DNA from: JAAYRQ01 sp035647815
Lineage (GTDB): Bacteria; Bacillota; Syntrophomonadia; Syntrophomonadales; Syntrophomonadaceae
Assembly: GCA_035647815.1 (NCBI GenBank)
Contig: DASRMR010000053.1
Span: 1-39,136 of the forward strand
Length of the DNA: 39,136 nucleotides
Reading direction: 5' to 3'
Each line of letters starts with the position of its first letter. The first letter of the stretch is position 1. Position numbers and translations under genes: made by a program. Below are positions 1-7,393 of the stretch, piece by piece. The notes under the pieces are model-generated. The model made no database searches and was not told the DNA's origin. It saw nothing but the letters and a program-made list of their open reading frames with translations.

Positions 1-317
1 CTCTTATGGTATTTTTTGAATTCATTATTTTTTAGTGTATCTAAACCATGTTTTTTCAATTCTTCTTTTAGATCATCCTTATTAGAATAATAATCTTTTT
101 TCCAACACCTGCTATACATTCTAAAGGATAAACTTTGGTGCAGTCTTTTATTACCTTTCTTTAAGCAAAATACATCATTTATTTGAATTGAATTCATTTT
201 CGTCAAAAGCCAAAATAGTCCCCAAATAAAAAAATCGATAAATAAATATTTCATTATTAAATATATAATTAATACTATACGATAGAAGAATCTATATATA
301 TATTCCAACAATATCAC
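1..317 (-). CDS. Partial gene, hypothetical membrane protein (3' end outside window)
   Basis: An open frame of about 105 codons runs on the minus strand to the window edge with no stop. An in-frame TGA lies just upstream, so the start must be GTG at 317, TTG at 311 or TTG at 308. AAGGTG precedes the GTG, and GGGGTGAT sits well for the second TTG, so I cannot decide. The first ~45 residues are very hydrophobic and aromatic (IVLIIYLIMKYLF and FFIWGLFWLL), suggesting one or two membrane segments. The rest is basic and charged (KKDYYSNKDDLKEELKK), probably cytoplasmic. I do not recognise a family. It lies downstream of the tRNA cluster terminator and would be a separate unit. Confidence 0.4.
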   Translation of the reverse strand, partial: MILLEYIYRFFYRIVLIIYLIMKYLFIDFFIWGLFWLLTKMNSIQINDVFCLKKGNKRLHQSLSFRMYSRCWKKDYYSNKDDLKEELKKHGLDTLKNNEFKKYHK

Positions 318-414
318 CCCTTCACCTTTTCATTTAACTATTCGGCAAAAAGAAACTCTATCTTCTATCCAAATTCCACTAAATTTTAGCATTATTCTGC
401 ATTTCAAAAGCAAG

Positions 415-426
415 GAGCCTAGGCTC
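415..426. repeat. 12-bp perfect palindrome GAGCCTAGGCTC
   Basis: A perfect 12-bp palindrome in the A/T-rich stretch between the partial gene and the tRNA-Leu terminator. It has no adjacent T-run, so it is not an obvious terminator. A small GCGAA/TTCGC hairpin with loop TCTG follows at about 466-479. The rest of 318-524 holds nothing I recognise. Confidence 0.3.
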
Positions 427-524
427 TTAATGGTCGTTCTTTATTTTAGCTGGGGCAAATTTACCGCGAATCTGTTCGCAAAAGTGGTGTTAATTAGTAT
501 TATTTACGCATAACCCAGAAAAGC

Positions 525-547
525 AAAAAACCGGTTAAGTACCGGTT
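525..547 (-). terminator. Rho-independent terminator after tRNA-Leu
   Basis: On the minus strand AACCGGT and ACCGGTT flank a 5-nt loop and are followed by six T. It lies 14 bp past the 3' end of tRNA-Leu. Confidence 0.85.
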
Positions 548-560
548 AGTTTAGCTTAAA

Positions 561-649
561 TGGTGCCCGAGGCCGGAATCGAACCGGCACGACCGGTAAA
601 GGTCGCGGGATTTTAAGTCCCGTGCGTCTGCCTATTCCGCCACCCGGGC
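561..649 (-). tRNA. tRNA-Leu (TAA)
   Basis: Acceptor stem GCCCGGG pairs with CTCGGGC. The anticodon loop CTTAAAA gives TAA, and the T-arm GGTTCGATTCC is standard. A long variable arm as expected for class II Leu tRNA explains the 89-nt length. CCA is encoded. Confidence 0.97.
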
Positions 650-688
650 ACATTATATAAACTCATTTATTAAGTTTGTGCAAGGTTT

Positions 689-717
689 ATTATAGCAAGC
701 CTAGTTGATTTTTGCAA
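689..717 (-). promoter_or_regulatory. Sigma-A-type promoter for tRNA-Leu
   Basis: TTGCAA (717-712), a 17-bp spacer and TATAAT (694-689) on the minus strand, about 40 bp before the tRNA 5' end. Confidence 0.75.
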
Positions 718-774
718 GTGTTTGCTAGATGGTTATTTAGAGATTCTTCCTTAGCTCTACTTGCCCTGTAAATC

Positions 775-810
775 AAAAAGTCCTGCCTCATCAATATTAC
801 AATGCAGAAC
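775..810 (-). terminator. Terminator after tRNA-Cys
   Basis: On the minus strand GTTCTGC pairs with GCAGGAC around a 17-nt A/T-rich loop, followed by five T. The loop is longer than usual. Confidence 0.6.
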
Positions 811-833
811 CTGTTTTTATCTTATATTAATTA

Positions 834-909
834 TGGAGGGCGGGACCGGATTTGAACCGGTGAATGGTGATTTTGCAGACCACAGCGTTAGCCTCTTCGC
901 CACCCGCCC
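834..909 (-). tRNA. tRNA-Cys (GCA)
   Basis: Acceptor GGGCGGG/CCCGCCC, anticodon loop CTGCAAA (GCA), T-arm GGTTCAAATCC and encoded CCA. Confidence 0.96.
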
Positions 910-936
910 CTAACCTTTTTTTAGAAGGCATTGATT

Positions 937-965
937 ATTGTATCAATTTATAAGTCGCATTACAA
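937..965 (-). promoter_or_regulatory. Sigma-A-type promoter for tRNA-Cys
   Basis: TTGTAA (965-960), 17-bp spacer and TACAAT (942-937) on the minus strand. It lies between the terminator of the Asp-Phe-Gly unit and tRNA-Cys, so Cys has its own promoter. Confidence 0.65.
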
Positions 966-980
966 GTGTTTTCATTGGCA

Positions 981-1007
981 TAAATAAAGCGTTACTTAAG
1001 TAACGCT
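981..1007 (-). terminator. Terminator after the tRNA Asp-Phe-Gly unit
   Basis: A perfect 20-bp palindrome (arms AGCGTTACTT and AAGTAACGCT) followed on the minus strand by TTATTTAT. It lies 11 bp past tRNA-Gly. Confidence 0.65.
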
Positions 1008-1017
1008 AAAATTTTAA

Positions 1018-1092
1018 TGGAGCGGAAGACGAGATTCGAACTCGCGACCCTCGCCTTGGCAAGGCGATGCTCTACCACTGAGCTACTCCCGC
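1018..1092 (-). tRNA. tRNA-Gly (GCC)
   Basis: Acceptor GCGGGAG/CTTCCGC, anticodon loop TTGCCAA (GCC), T-arm AGTTCGAATCT and encoded CCA. Confidence 0.97.
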
Positions 1093-1099
1093 ACCTAAA

Positions 1100-1175
1100 T
1101 GGTGCCTCGAGGCGGAATCGAACCACCGACACGTGGATTTTCAATCCACTGCTCTACCGACTGAGCTACCGAGGC
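1100..1175 (-). tRNA. tRNA-Phe (GAA)
   Basis: Acceptor GCCTCGG/TCGAGGC, anticodon loop TTGAAAA (GAA), T-arm GGTTCGATTCC and encoded CCA. Confidence 0.97.
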
Positions 1176-1195
1176 ATGTATTAAGACATTAATAA

Positions 1196-1271
1196 TGGCG
1201 AAGCCGAAGGGATTTGAACCCTCGATCTCCGGCGTGACAGGCCGGCATGTTAACCGCTACACCACGGCTCC
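1196..1271 (-). tRNA. tRNA-Asp (GTC)
   Basis: Acceptor GGAGCCG/CGGCTTC, anticodon loop CTGTCAC (GTC), T-arm GGTTCAAATCC and encoded CCA. First tRNA of the minus-strand cluster. Confidence 0.97.
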
Positions 1272-1283
1272 GCAACGATATTT

Positions 1284-1312
1284 AGTATAGCACCACAAAA
1301 TTGTTTAGTCAA
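1284..1312 (-). promoter_or_regulatory. Strong sigma-A promoter for the tRNA Asp-Phe-Gly unit
   Basis: TTGACT (1312-1307), a 17-bp spacer and TATACT (1289-1284), just upstream of tRNA-Asp. No terminator separates Asp, Phe and Gly. Confidence 0.85.
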
Positions 1313-1359
1313 TATGATAAGCTAATATTCTTTTAAAATTAATTTTATCGGAATAAAAC

Positions 1360-2220
1360 CTAGTTTTTTCTCGAAGCATATTTACTAGCATTTAGGCCTG
1401 CAACTTGGCCTTCTCCGACTGATTTAGCTACTTGATAAGGTGGCCCAGTACAATCTCCAGCTGCATATACTCCAGGTAAATTTGTTTCTTGATTTCTATT
1501 TACCTGGATATGTTTGTCTATAATTTCTAGTCCTGGTATTAAACGATCAGGTGCAGTTTCTCCTCCTAATATGAAAAGTCCATCTATAGTAATTTCTCTG
1601 CCATCTTTTAATTTGAGCCCTTCGACATAATCATTTCCTAAAATAGAATCTGCCCTACCCTCGATTATTTCTACCCTCGAATCGAGGTTCTTGATTTCTT
1701 TATATAATGGTAAATAGTAAACTTTATTACATATTTCTGCCATAAAGTTAGCTTCACCTTCACCCTCATTACTATGTCCTATTAAAAGAACATCTTTATC
1801 CCTATATATCGGTCCATCACAAGTAGCACAATACCCTAAACCTTTCCCTAAGAAATGGTCTTCTTGAGGCAAAGTCGTTTTATAAGGAACCCCAGTTGCT
1901 ATTACGATAGTTTTAGCTACCAGGACATCATCACCTACTAGAATATTATATACCCCATCAAGTTCATTAATCATTTCCGCCTTTTTGGAAACTATTTCAA
2001 CCCCCATGCTTAGAGCATGATCCATAAAGGCTTTTAACATGTCATCACCTTTGACATTCCAAAATCCTAAATAGTTGTCTATCTTCTGTGCCTTATGGAG
2101 AGGTGGACTACATATATCTGTTCCTAATACTAGTACTTCTTTATTCCGGATTTTTGCATTTATAGCTGCCGATAACCCCGCTGGACCACAACCGAGTATA
2201 GCTAAATCATATAACACCAT
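1360..2220 (-). CDS. Thioredoxin-reductase-like flavoprotein, probably not NADPH-linked
   Basis: A 286-residue FAD flavoprotein of the thioredoxin reductase fold. The FAD dinucleotide motif GCGPAGLSAA lies at residues 10-19, the redox-active CATC near 133-136 in YCATCDGP, and the second FAD motif GVYAAGDCTG near 250. Where NADPH-dependent enzymes carry GGGNSA and a downstream HRR, this protein has GHSNEGEGEANF and YYLPLYKE, so the NADPH phosphate site looks lost. Pyridine-nucleotide-independent relatives (ferredoxin-linked FFTR of clostridia, and DTR) are known, and FFTR fits best. The start ATG follows AAGGGGG at 9 nt. No thioredoxin gene is adjacent. A CsoR-type operator overlaps its promoter, suggesting induction by copper, persulfide or a related signal. 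The electron donor is inferred. Confidence 0.8.
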   Translation of the reverse strand: MVLYDLAILGCGPAGLSAAINAKIRNKEVLVLGTDICSPPLHKAQKIDNYLGFWNVKGDDMLKAFMDHALSMGVEIVSKKAEMINELDGVYNILVGDDVLVAKTIVIATGVPYKTTLPQEDHFLGKGLGYCATCDGPIYRDKDVLLIGHSNEGEGEANFMAEICNKVYYLPLYKEIKNLDSRVEIIEGRADSILGNDYVEGLKLKDGREITIDGLFILGGETAPDRLIPGLEIIDKHIQVNRNQETNLPGVYAAGDCTGPPYQVAKSVGEGQVAGLNASKYASRKN

Positions 2221-2245
2221 AATTTAATTCCCCCTTAAATACACA

Positions 2246-2264
2246 TATACCCCCCATGGGTATA
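2246..2264. promoter_or_regulatory. CsoR-family-type operator
   Basis: Perfect dyad TATACCC-N5-GGGTATA. On the minus strand it reads ATACCCATGGGGGGTAT, closely matching the ATACCC…GGGGGTAT form of Bacillus CsoR sites. It sits about where transcription from the promoter at 2269-2298 would start, a repression layout. Confidence 0.6.
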
Positions 2265-2268
2265 ATTA

Positions 2269-2298
2269 ATTTTACCCTTATTTAGTATCTTTTGTCAA
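2269..2298 (-). promoter_or_regulatory. Promoter of the thioredoxin-reductase-like gene
   Basis: TTGACA (2298-2293), 18-bp spacer and TAAAAT (2274-2269) on the minus strand, followed at once by the dyad at 2246-2264. Confidence 0.7.
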
Positions 2299-2455
2299 AT
2301 AAATTATCTTAGATTAGACCTGGTTAAACTATCAAAAATGGTGGAGGAATAAGCCGCACATTAGATTTTGCCACTTGTAAGCCTTCTGCTGATAAATGGA
2401 AAAAATTTTACTGAAAACATTAAACAAATCTTTCCCCATTCAAAAATTGATTATA

Positions 2456-4003
2456 TTATTTAAACACCCTTGCTTCTACCCAATTTTTATCTGCTCCTAA
2501 ATGGTGAAGTGGTTCTATAGCTGGTCCGTGCAGCACTTCACCTGCACTGTTAAAGCGAGATCCATGACAAGGACAATCCCATGATTTTTCCGCAGTATTC
2601 CAACCTAGTTCACACCCTAAATGTGTACATGTAGTATCTATCATACTGAGCCTATTTTCTTCATCTTTGTATACTCCAATTCTTTGGTCATTTGTTTTGA
2701 TTATGGCTGCCTCGCCCGGATTTATATCAACTTCTTCAGGTAAGCTCTCAATTTTACCTTTTACAAAGTTTTTAGCTACATCTATATTTTGAACAACAAA
2801 ACTTTTGAGAGAGGCAGAAGTAAACCTACTCGGTTTGTAAATCTCTGCCCAAGGGCTTTCACCTTTTACTATTAAATCACTTAATAACATGCCTGAAACG
2901 GTGCCATTTGACATACCCCATTTACCAAAACCAGTTGCTACATATAGGTTAGGACTTCTAGCAGTAAGGTTACCTATATAGGGTACGCCATCTGCTGTTA
3001 GGCAATCTTGAGTAGACCACCTACAGATAACATCTTGGACTTTAAAAGTTTCATTAGCAAAGTCTAATAAATTTTTATAATGAATATTAGTATCTTGTCC
3101 TTGTCCCGTTTTGTGCCGATCTCCTCCTACCAATATTAGTTCACCATCTTTATAAGGTTGGGATCTAAGTGAACGAGATGGGCTTTCTGCATTAATATAA
3201 GAACCATCTGGAAATTCACCATCAATTGTAAGTCCTAAAACATATGATCTATCTTGAGTTATTCTAGAGAAAAAGAAACCTCCCCCATCAAAAGCTGGGT
3301 AATGTGTAGCAATAACGACTTTATCTGCTTTAACTTTATGCTTATTTCTCGTTATAACTACTTCATTTTCATCTATCTGTATAACCTCAGTCTGCTCATA
3401 TATTTGCCCACCATTTGCCACAACTTTTTCAGCTAATGTTTTGAGATATTTTAAAGGGTGAAACTGGGCTTGACCTTCAAACTTCATAGCTCCTTTTATA
3501 GTTAAAGGAAGATTTATTTCTTCAACAAATTCAGCTTTTATACCTAAGCTTTTAGCTGCCCTTACTTCATCTTCTATTTGCTTAACATACTTATCTAGGG
3601 TAGTATAGAGGTAAGCATGTCTCCATCTAAAGTCACATTCAATTTTATTATCTTCAATAGTTTTAGCAATCATATGAATCGCACTCTCATTAGCATCTGC
3701 ATATTGTTTAGCTAATTCTTCGCCGTGGTCTTTTTTAAGTTTTGCATAAATAAATGAATGTTGAGAAGTAATTTTGGCAGTAGTATGCCCAGTTGTTCCT
3801 TGCAAAATATAATCTGCTTCAAGTATAGCTACTTTAACACCTTGCTGGCTTAATAGGTAAGCAGTAGTAATGCCTACTATTCCTCCCCCGATTATTGCTA
3901 CATCTACTTTGATATCTGATTTTAATTGTGGATAGCTAGTTTTTTCAGTTGAAACTATCCAGTAAGCATTAGTTTTATCTTGAAATTCGCTATTAAGATT
4001 CAT
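2456..4003 (-). CDS. FAD-dependent oxidoreductase (DAO family) with C-terminal Rieske domain
   Basis: A 515-residue two-domain protein. The first ~400 residues are a DAO/glycine-oxidase-type flavoprotein with the dinucleotide motif DVAIIGGGIVG near 34-44. The last ~95 residues are a Rieske [2Fe-2S] domain with both ligand boxes intact, CTHLGC near 460 and CPCHGS near 479. The architecture matches Bacillus YhfW-type proteins, whose substrate is unknown to me. The Rieske centre probably passes electrons between the flavin and a soluble partner; this is inference. No signal peptide is visible, so it should be cytoplasmic. The start ATG follows TGGAGTGAT. It is divergent from the ApgM-family gene. 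Confidence 0.85.
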   Translation of the reverse strand: MNLNSEFQDKTNAYWIVSTEKTSYPQLKSDIKVDVAIIGGGIVGITTAYLLSQQGVKVAILEADYILQGTTGHTTAKITSQHSFIYAKLKKDHGEELAKQYADANESAIHMIAKTIEDNKIECDFRWRHAYLYTTLDKYVKQIEDEVRAAKSLGIKAEFVEEINLPLTIKGAMKFEGQAQFHPLKYLKTLAEKVVANGGQIYEQTEVIQIDENEVVITRNKHKVKADKVVIATHYPAFDGGGFFFSRITQDRSYVLGLTIDGEFPDGSYINAESPSRSLRSQPYKDGELILVGGDRHKTGQGQDTNIHYKNLLDFANETFKVQDVICRWSTQDCLTADGVPYIGNLTARSPNLYVATGFGKWGMSNGTVSGMLLSDLIVKGESPWAEIYKPSRFTSASLKSFVVQNIDVAKNFVKGKIESLPEEVDINPGEAAIIKTNDQRIGVYKDEENRLSMIDTTCTHLGCELGWNTAEKSWDCPCHGSRFNSAGEVLHGPAIEPLHHLGADKNWVEARVFK

Positions 4004-4074
4004 ATAATCACTCCAGTTAATATTTGTAATTATATGTTGCCTCTTAATAAGTTAAATAATGCGGGCAAACAAGC

Positions 4075-4104
4075 TTGGTTGTTGTTGCCATTTGTTGGTA
4101 TAAT
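4075..4104 (+). promoter_or_regulatory. Candidate promoter of the ApgM-family gene
   Basis: TTGGTT, 18-bp spacer and TATAAT (4099-4104). A second candidate with TATACT at 4140-4145 has a 19-bp spacer. I cannot rank them further. Confidence 0.45.
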
Positions 4105-4199
4105 CTAATTAGGATTTACTGATTTATTAATTGTAGTGCTATACTTTAAATGTAATTGAAATGTAATTAAATAATTTTATTTTTTTAGGAGTGAAACTA

Positions 4200-5408
4200 G
4201 TGAAATATCTATTGATTTTATCTGATGGGATGTCTGATTATCCTATTGCAGAGCTGGATAACTGCACACCATTAGAATATGCTCATACACCTTTTATGGA
4301 TAACTTGGCTAAGAAATCGACTATTGGTAATGTCCAAACTATTCCTGCAGGTTTTCCGCCTGGTAGTGATGTGGCTAATCTATCTGTAATGGGCTATGAT
4401 CCCACAAAATATTATACAGGACGCTCTCCTTTAGAGGCTTTAAGTATGGGAGTAGAGCTTGCAGATAATGAGTTAGCTGTACGGTGTAATTTAGTAACTT
4501 TATCTGATGAAGAAAATTATCAAGACAAAACAATGTTAGATTATAGTGCTGGAGAAATTAGTACTGAAGAGTCATCTTTATTAATAAATCGTTTACGAAA
4601 TGAATTAGGCAATATCTTGCTCACTTTTTATGCTGGTATTAGCTATCGTCACTTAGTCGTATGGAACAACGAAAATGATAATGATTTAGTATTAACTCCT
4701 CCCCATGATATATCAGACCGCTTAATTAAGGAATATCTACCTAAGGGAGCAGATAGTTGGATGTTTTTAGAGTTAATGGTTGCAAGTGAAAAGATACTTA
4801 AAAACCATCCTATAAACATTAAGCGTATTAACGAAGGTAAAAATCCAGCTAATTCAATCTGGTTATGGGGTGAAGGTCGTAGACCATCACTACCCCAATT
4901 TAGATACAAATACGGTTTAAGTGGTTCAGTAGTTGCTGCAGTTGATCTAGTAAAGGGAATAGGTATTAGTGCCGGTCTTAAGCCTGTATCCGTTGAAGGC
5001 GGAACAGGTGGCATCGAAACTAACTTCTCTGGTAAAGCACAAGCAGCTTTAGATGAATTGAAAAATGGACAAGACTTTGTTTACCTACACATCGAATCAC
5101 CAGATGAAGCTGGACATCAAGGCAATCTAGAAAAGAAAATCTGGGCAATTGAGCAAGTTGATAAAGAAGTAGTAGGCTTAGTAACTTCCCAGCTAGACGA
5201 ATTTGAAGATCTTAGAATATTATTATTACCCGACCACCCTACCCCATTATCACTTAAAACTCATACTTCAGATCCAGTACCATTTATGTTATTTGATAAG
5301 AATAATATAGTTGATAATGAACTGGGAGATTATAACGAAAAATCAGGGGCTAAAGGGGTATTTATAGATAGTGGTTATAAGTTGATGGATATGTTTATTG
5401 GGAAGTGA
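4200..5408 (+). CDS. apgM: ApgM-family cofactor-independent phosphoglycerate mutase / proposed homoserine kinase
   Basis: About 402 residues of the alkaline-phosphatase-superfamily ApgM type. N-terminal LLILSDGMSDYPI carries the metal-binding Asp. PPGSDVANLSVMGYDP holds the Ser predicted to be phosphorylated. Near the C-terminus HIESPDEAGHQG and LLPDHPTPLSLKTHT carry further metal ligands. I start at GTG 4200 because AGGAG (4187-4191) lies 8 nt before it, whereas it overlaps the earlier in-frame GTG at 4191. The family is usually annotated as 2,3-BPG-independent phosphoglycerate mutase, but one subgroup is a proposed homoserine kinase. Its position tail-to-tail with thrC fits that, yet a canonical GHMP thrB is also present at 12793-13695, so the role stays open. 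Confidence 0.85.
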   Translation: MKYLLILSDGMSDYPIAELDNCTPLEYAHTPFMDNLAKKSTIGNVQTIPAGFPPGSDVANLSVMGYDPTKYYTGRSPLEALSMGVELADNELAVRCNLVTLSDEENYQDKTMLDYSAGEISTEESSLLINRLRNELGNILLTFYAGISYRHLVVWNNENDNDLVLTPPHDISDRLIKEYLPKGADSWMFLELMVASEKILKNHPINIKRINEGKNPANSIWLWGEGRRPSLPQFRYKYGLSGSVVAAVDLVKGIGISAGLKPVSVEGGTGGIETNFSGKAQAALDELKNGQDFVYLHIESPDEAGHQGNLEKKIWAIEQVDKEVVGLVTSQLDEFEDLRILLLPDHPTPLSLKTHTSDPVPFMLFDKNNIVDNELGDYNEKSGAKGVFIDSGYKLMDMFIGK

Positions 5409-5435
5409 TTCACGCTGACGGGCGCGGAATTTTAA

Positions 5436-5632
5436 CACGGAGACCGCGGACGGGGGTAATTTTAACACAGATGAACACGGATTTCTTATGATTTACACTG
5501 ATTTTCTTTTTTGTTTTTTAATAAATTTAAAGGAGGCTAAAGCCTCCTTTTGTTTTTTCTTTTATTTTCTTTTTTTCTTTTTCTAAAAAATCCGTGTTCA
5601 TCCTAATAATCTGTGAAAATCAGTGTTAAAAT
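5436..5632. repeat. Intergenic repeat cluster flanking the apgM/thrC terminator
   Basis: The motif AATTTTAACAC occurs three times, twice on plus (about 5437 and 5458) and once on minus (about 5623-5633). The second plus copy continues as AGATGAACACGGATTT and the minus copy reaches GATGAACACGGATT further in, so the two halves form an imperfect inverted repeat around the terminator. Such CACGGAT-rich units look like the dispersed repeats seen in many bacterial genomes. The thrC stop codon lies inside the minus-strand copy. A G/C-rich patch at about 5411-5453 stands out from its surroundings. Confidence 0.55.
5529..5556. terminator. Bidirectional terminator between convergent apgM and thrC
   Basis: AAAGGAGGC and GCCTCCTTT around a TAAA loop. 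It is followed by TGTTTTTT on plus and AAATTTATT on minus, so it is stronger on the plus strand. Confidence 0.8.
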
Positions 5633-7134
5633 TCCCCCAACCCCAAAAATCCCAAAACCGTCTTTTGCAAATCTTCCTTCGATGTAACTGTTTGGTGGAG
5701 GATTGGTTTCTCCTTTAAGTTCTTGATTCCTTCTGGGATGGGGATAGCAGTTTTACTAGATAATATGTTTAACATTTCAAATTCATCTTCAGTTTTTAAT
5801 TTATCTTCACTTATAATAGCTGGTGCCACACTAGCCCCGAATTTATAAGGACTAGCAGTTGAAACTATTACAGTTAAAGTATTATCTGAGCTTTCTTCTA
5901 GATATTTTTCGTACACATTTACAGCTACTGCGGTATGAGTATCGAGTAGGTAGTTTTTGTTTTCCCATGTATCATTTATAGTCTTAATTGTTTCGGTATC
6001 TGAACATGATTCTGACCAAAATATATCTCGAATAATTTCATGAGTTTCTTTATCCACCTCATACTTACCTATTTCTTTTAAATCTTCCATCCAATTGTTA
6101 ATCTTTTGACTATCATGATTAGTTACTTCAAATAATAATCTTTCTAAATTAGATGAAATCAAAATATCCATAGAAGGTGAAAGAGTTTTTTCAAAATTAC
6201 GATTCCTATCATAAATCCCTGTCTGGATAAAATCAGTTAAAACACTATTAGAATTAGAAGCTAAGATTAATTTGTTAATCGGAATACCCATTTGTTTTGC
6301 ATAATAAGCTGCTAAGATATTACCGAAATTACCAGTCGGCACTACTACATTAATAGGTTCATCAGGCGTAATCGCACCCGATTTTTGTAGATCTAGATAA
6401 GCTGAAATATAATAAATAATTTGCGGAAGAAGTCTACCCCAGTTTATAGAGTTAGCTGATGACATTTTTATATTATTAGTTTGCAAATATTCTTGTAGTT
6501 CTACATCCCCGAATATTTCTTTTACCCCACTTTGGGCATCATCGAAATTACCTTCGACAGCAGCTACATATACATTTTCACCTTCTTGAGTATTCATCTG
6601 CCTTTTTTGTACTTCACTTACTCCGTGTACTGGGTAAAAAACTACAATCTTAGTCTGCTCTACATCTTTAAAACCTTCTAAAGCTGCTTTTCCAGTATCA
6701 CCAGAAGTAGCGACTAGGATTAATATATCGCTTTTTTCCCCAGTTTTCTTAGTACTAACAGTGAGCAGGTGGGGTAATATTTGTAATGCCATATCTTTAA
6801 AAGCACTAGTAGGACCATGCCATAACTCCAATATGTAGGTTTTATTATCTATTTTAACTAATGGGGCTATTTTCTCATTATCAAAGTTTTCTTGATTATA
6901 GGCACTATTAACACATTGTTCTATTTCTTCTTTAGTAAAATCAGATAGAAATAAACTCATTATATGTAGAGCTCTTTCTGGATAAGTTAAATTCTGCATT
7001 TGCTTTATAAAATCTTTCTCCAAAGTAGGAATCGTTTCCGGAACAAATAAGCCTCCATCAGGAGCTATGCCCATTTTTATAGCATTAGCAGCATCTACTG
7101 CTATAGTCTTTCCCCTACTACTTATATATTGTAT
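5626..7134 (-). CDS. thrC: Threonine synthase, apparent ATA start codon
   Basis: PLP-dependent conversion of O-phosphohomoserine to threonine, last step of the pathway. About 502 residues with GIAPDGGLFVPE, the PLP-lysine region GPTSAFKDMALQ, LVATSGDTGKAA and NVVVPTGNFGNI, all typical of ThrC. The first in-frame ATG (7074) would cut off a conserved N-terminus: upstream codons read QYISSRGKTIAVDAANAIK, matching the family's xxYISTRG opening. No ATG, GTG or TTG is available there. ATA at 7134-7132 lies exactly 8 nt after AGGAGG (7148-7143), so I start there. ATT at 7140 is only 2 nt from it. The gene stands apart from the hom-thrB-lysC operon. Confidence 0.9.
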   Translation of the reverse strand: MQYISSRGKTIAVDAANAIKMGIAPDGGLFVPETIPTLEKDFIKQMQNLTYPERALHIMSLFLSDFTKEEIEQCVNSAYNQENFDNEKIAPLVKIDNKTYILELWHGPTSAFKDMALQILPHLLTVSTKKTGEKSDILILVATSGDTGKAALEGFKDVEQTKIVVFYPVHGVSEVQKRQMNTQEGENVYVAAVEGNFDDAQSGVKEIFGDVELQEYLQTNNIKMSSANSINWGRLLPQIIYYISAYLDLQKSGAITPDEPINVVVPTGNFGNILAAYYAKQMGIPINKLILASNSNSVLTDFIQTGIYDRNRNFEKTLSPSMDILISSNLERLLFEVTNHDSQKINNWMEDLKEIGKYEVDKETHEIIRDIFWSESCSDTETIKTINDTWENKNYLLDTHTAVAVNVYEKYLEESSDNTLTVIVSTASPYKFGASVAPAIISEDKLKTEDEFEMLNILSSKTAIPIPEGIKNLKEKPILHQTVTSKEDLQKTVLGFLGLGEF

Positions 7135-7393
7135 TTTAATGACCTCCTTATTAGAAACCTGATTATATTCTATACCCTATAATGCCTATATTAAAGAGCA
7201 AATACAAAGAAAATAACTTTTAAATTAATTTCGCTAATAGCAAACCTCCTAGCTTATGGTTATAATGGACTTATTAAAGGGGGAATTTAATAATACATTA
7301 AAATTTATATTAGGTTATAATAATGTTACAGTGTTTTGTTCTCGTAATATAAATTTAGGTATTTTAAAAACACATACTATAGGGGGTTACAAA

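Noticed and set aside
7162..7190. Promoter of thrC (TATAAT on the minus strand at 7167-7162)
   Set aside because: No acceptable -35 at 16-19 bp, so it is not listed.
7256..7393. N-terminal extension of the acyl-CoA dehydrogenase
   Set aside because: The 46 extra residues are unlike the family and lack a good ribosome site; ATG 7394 has AGGGGG at 7 nt.
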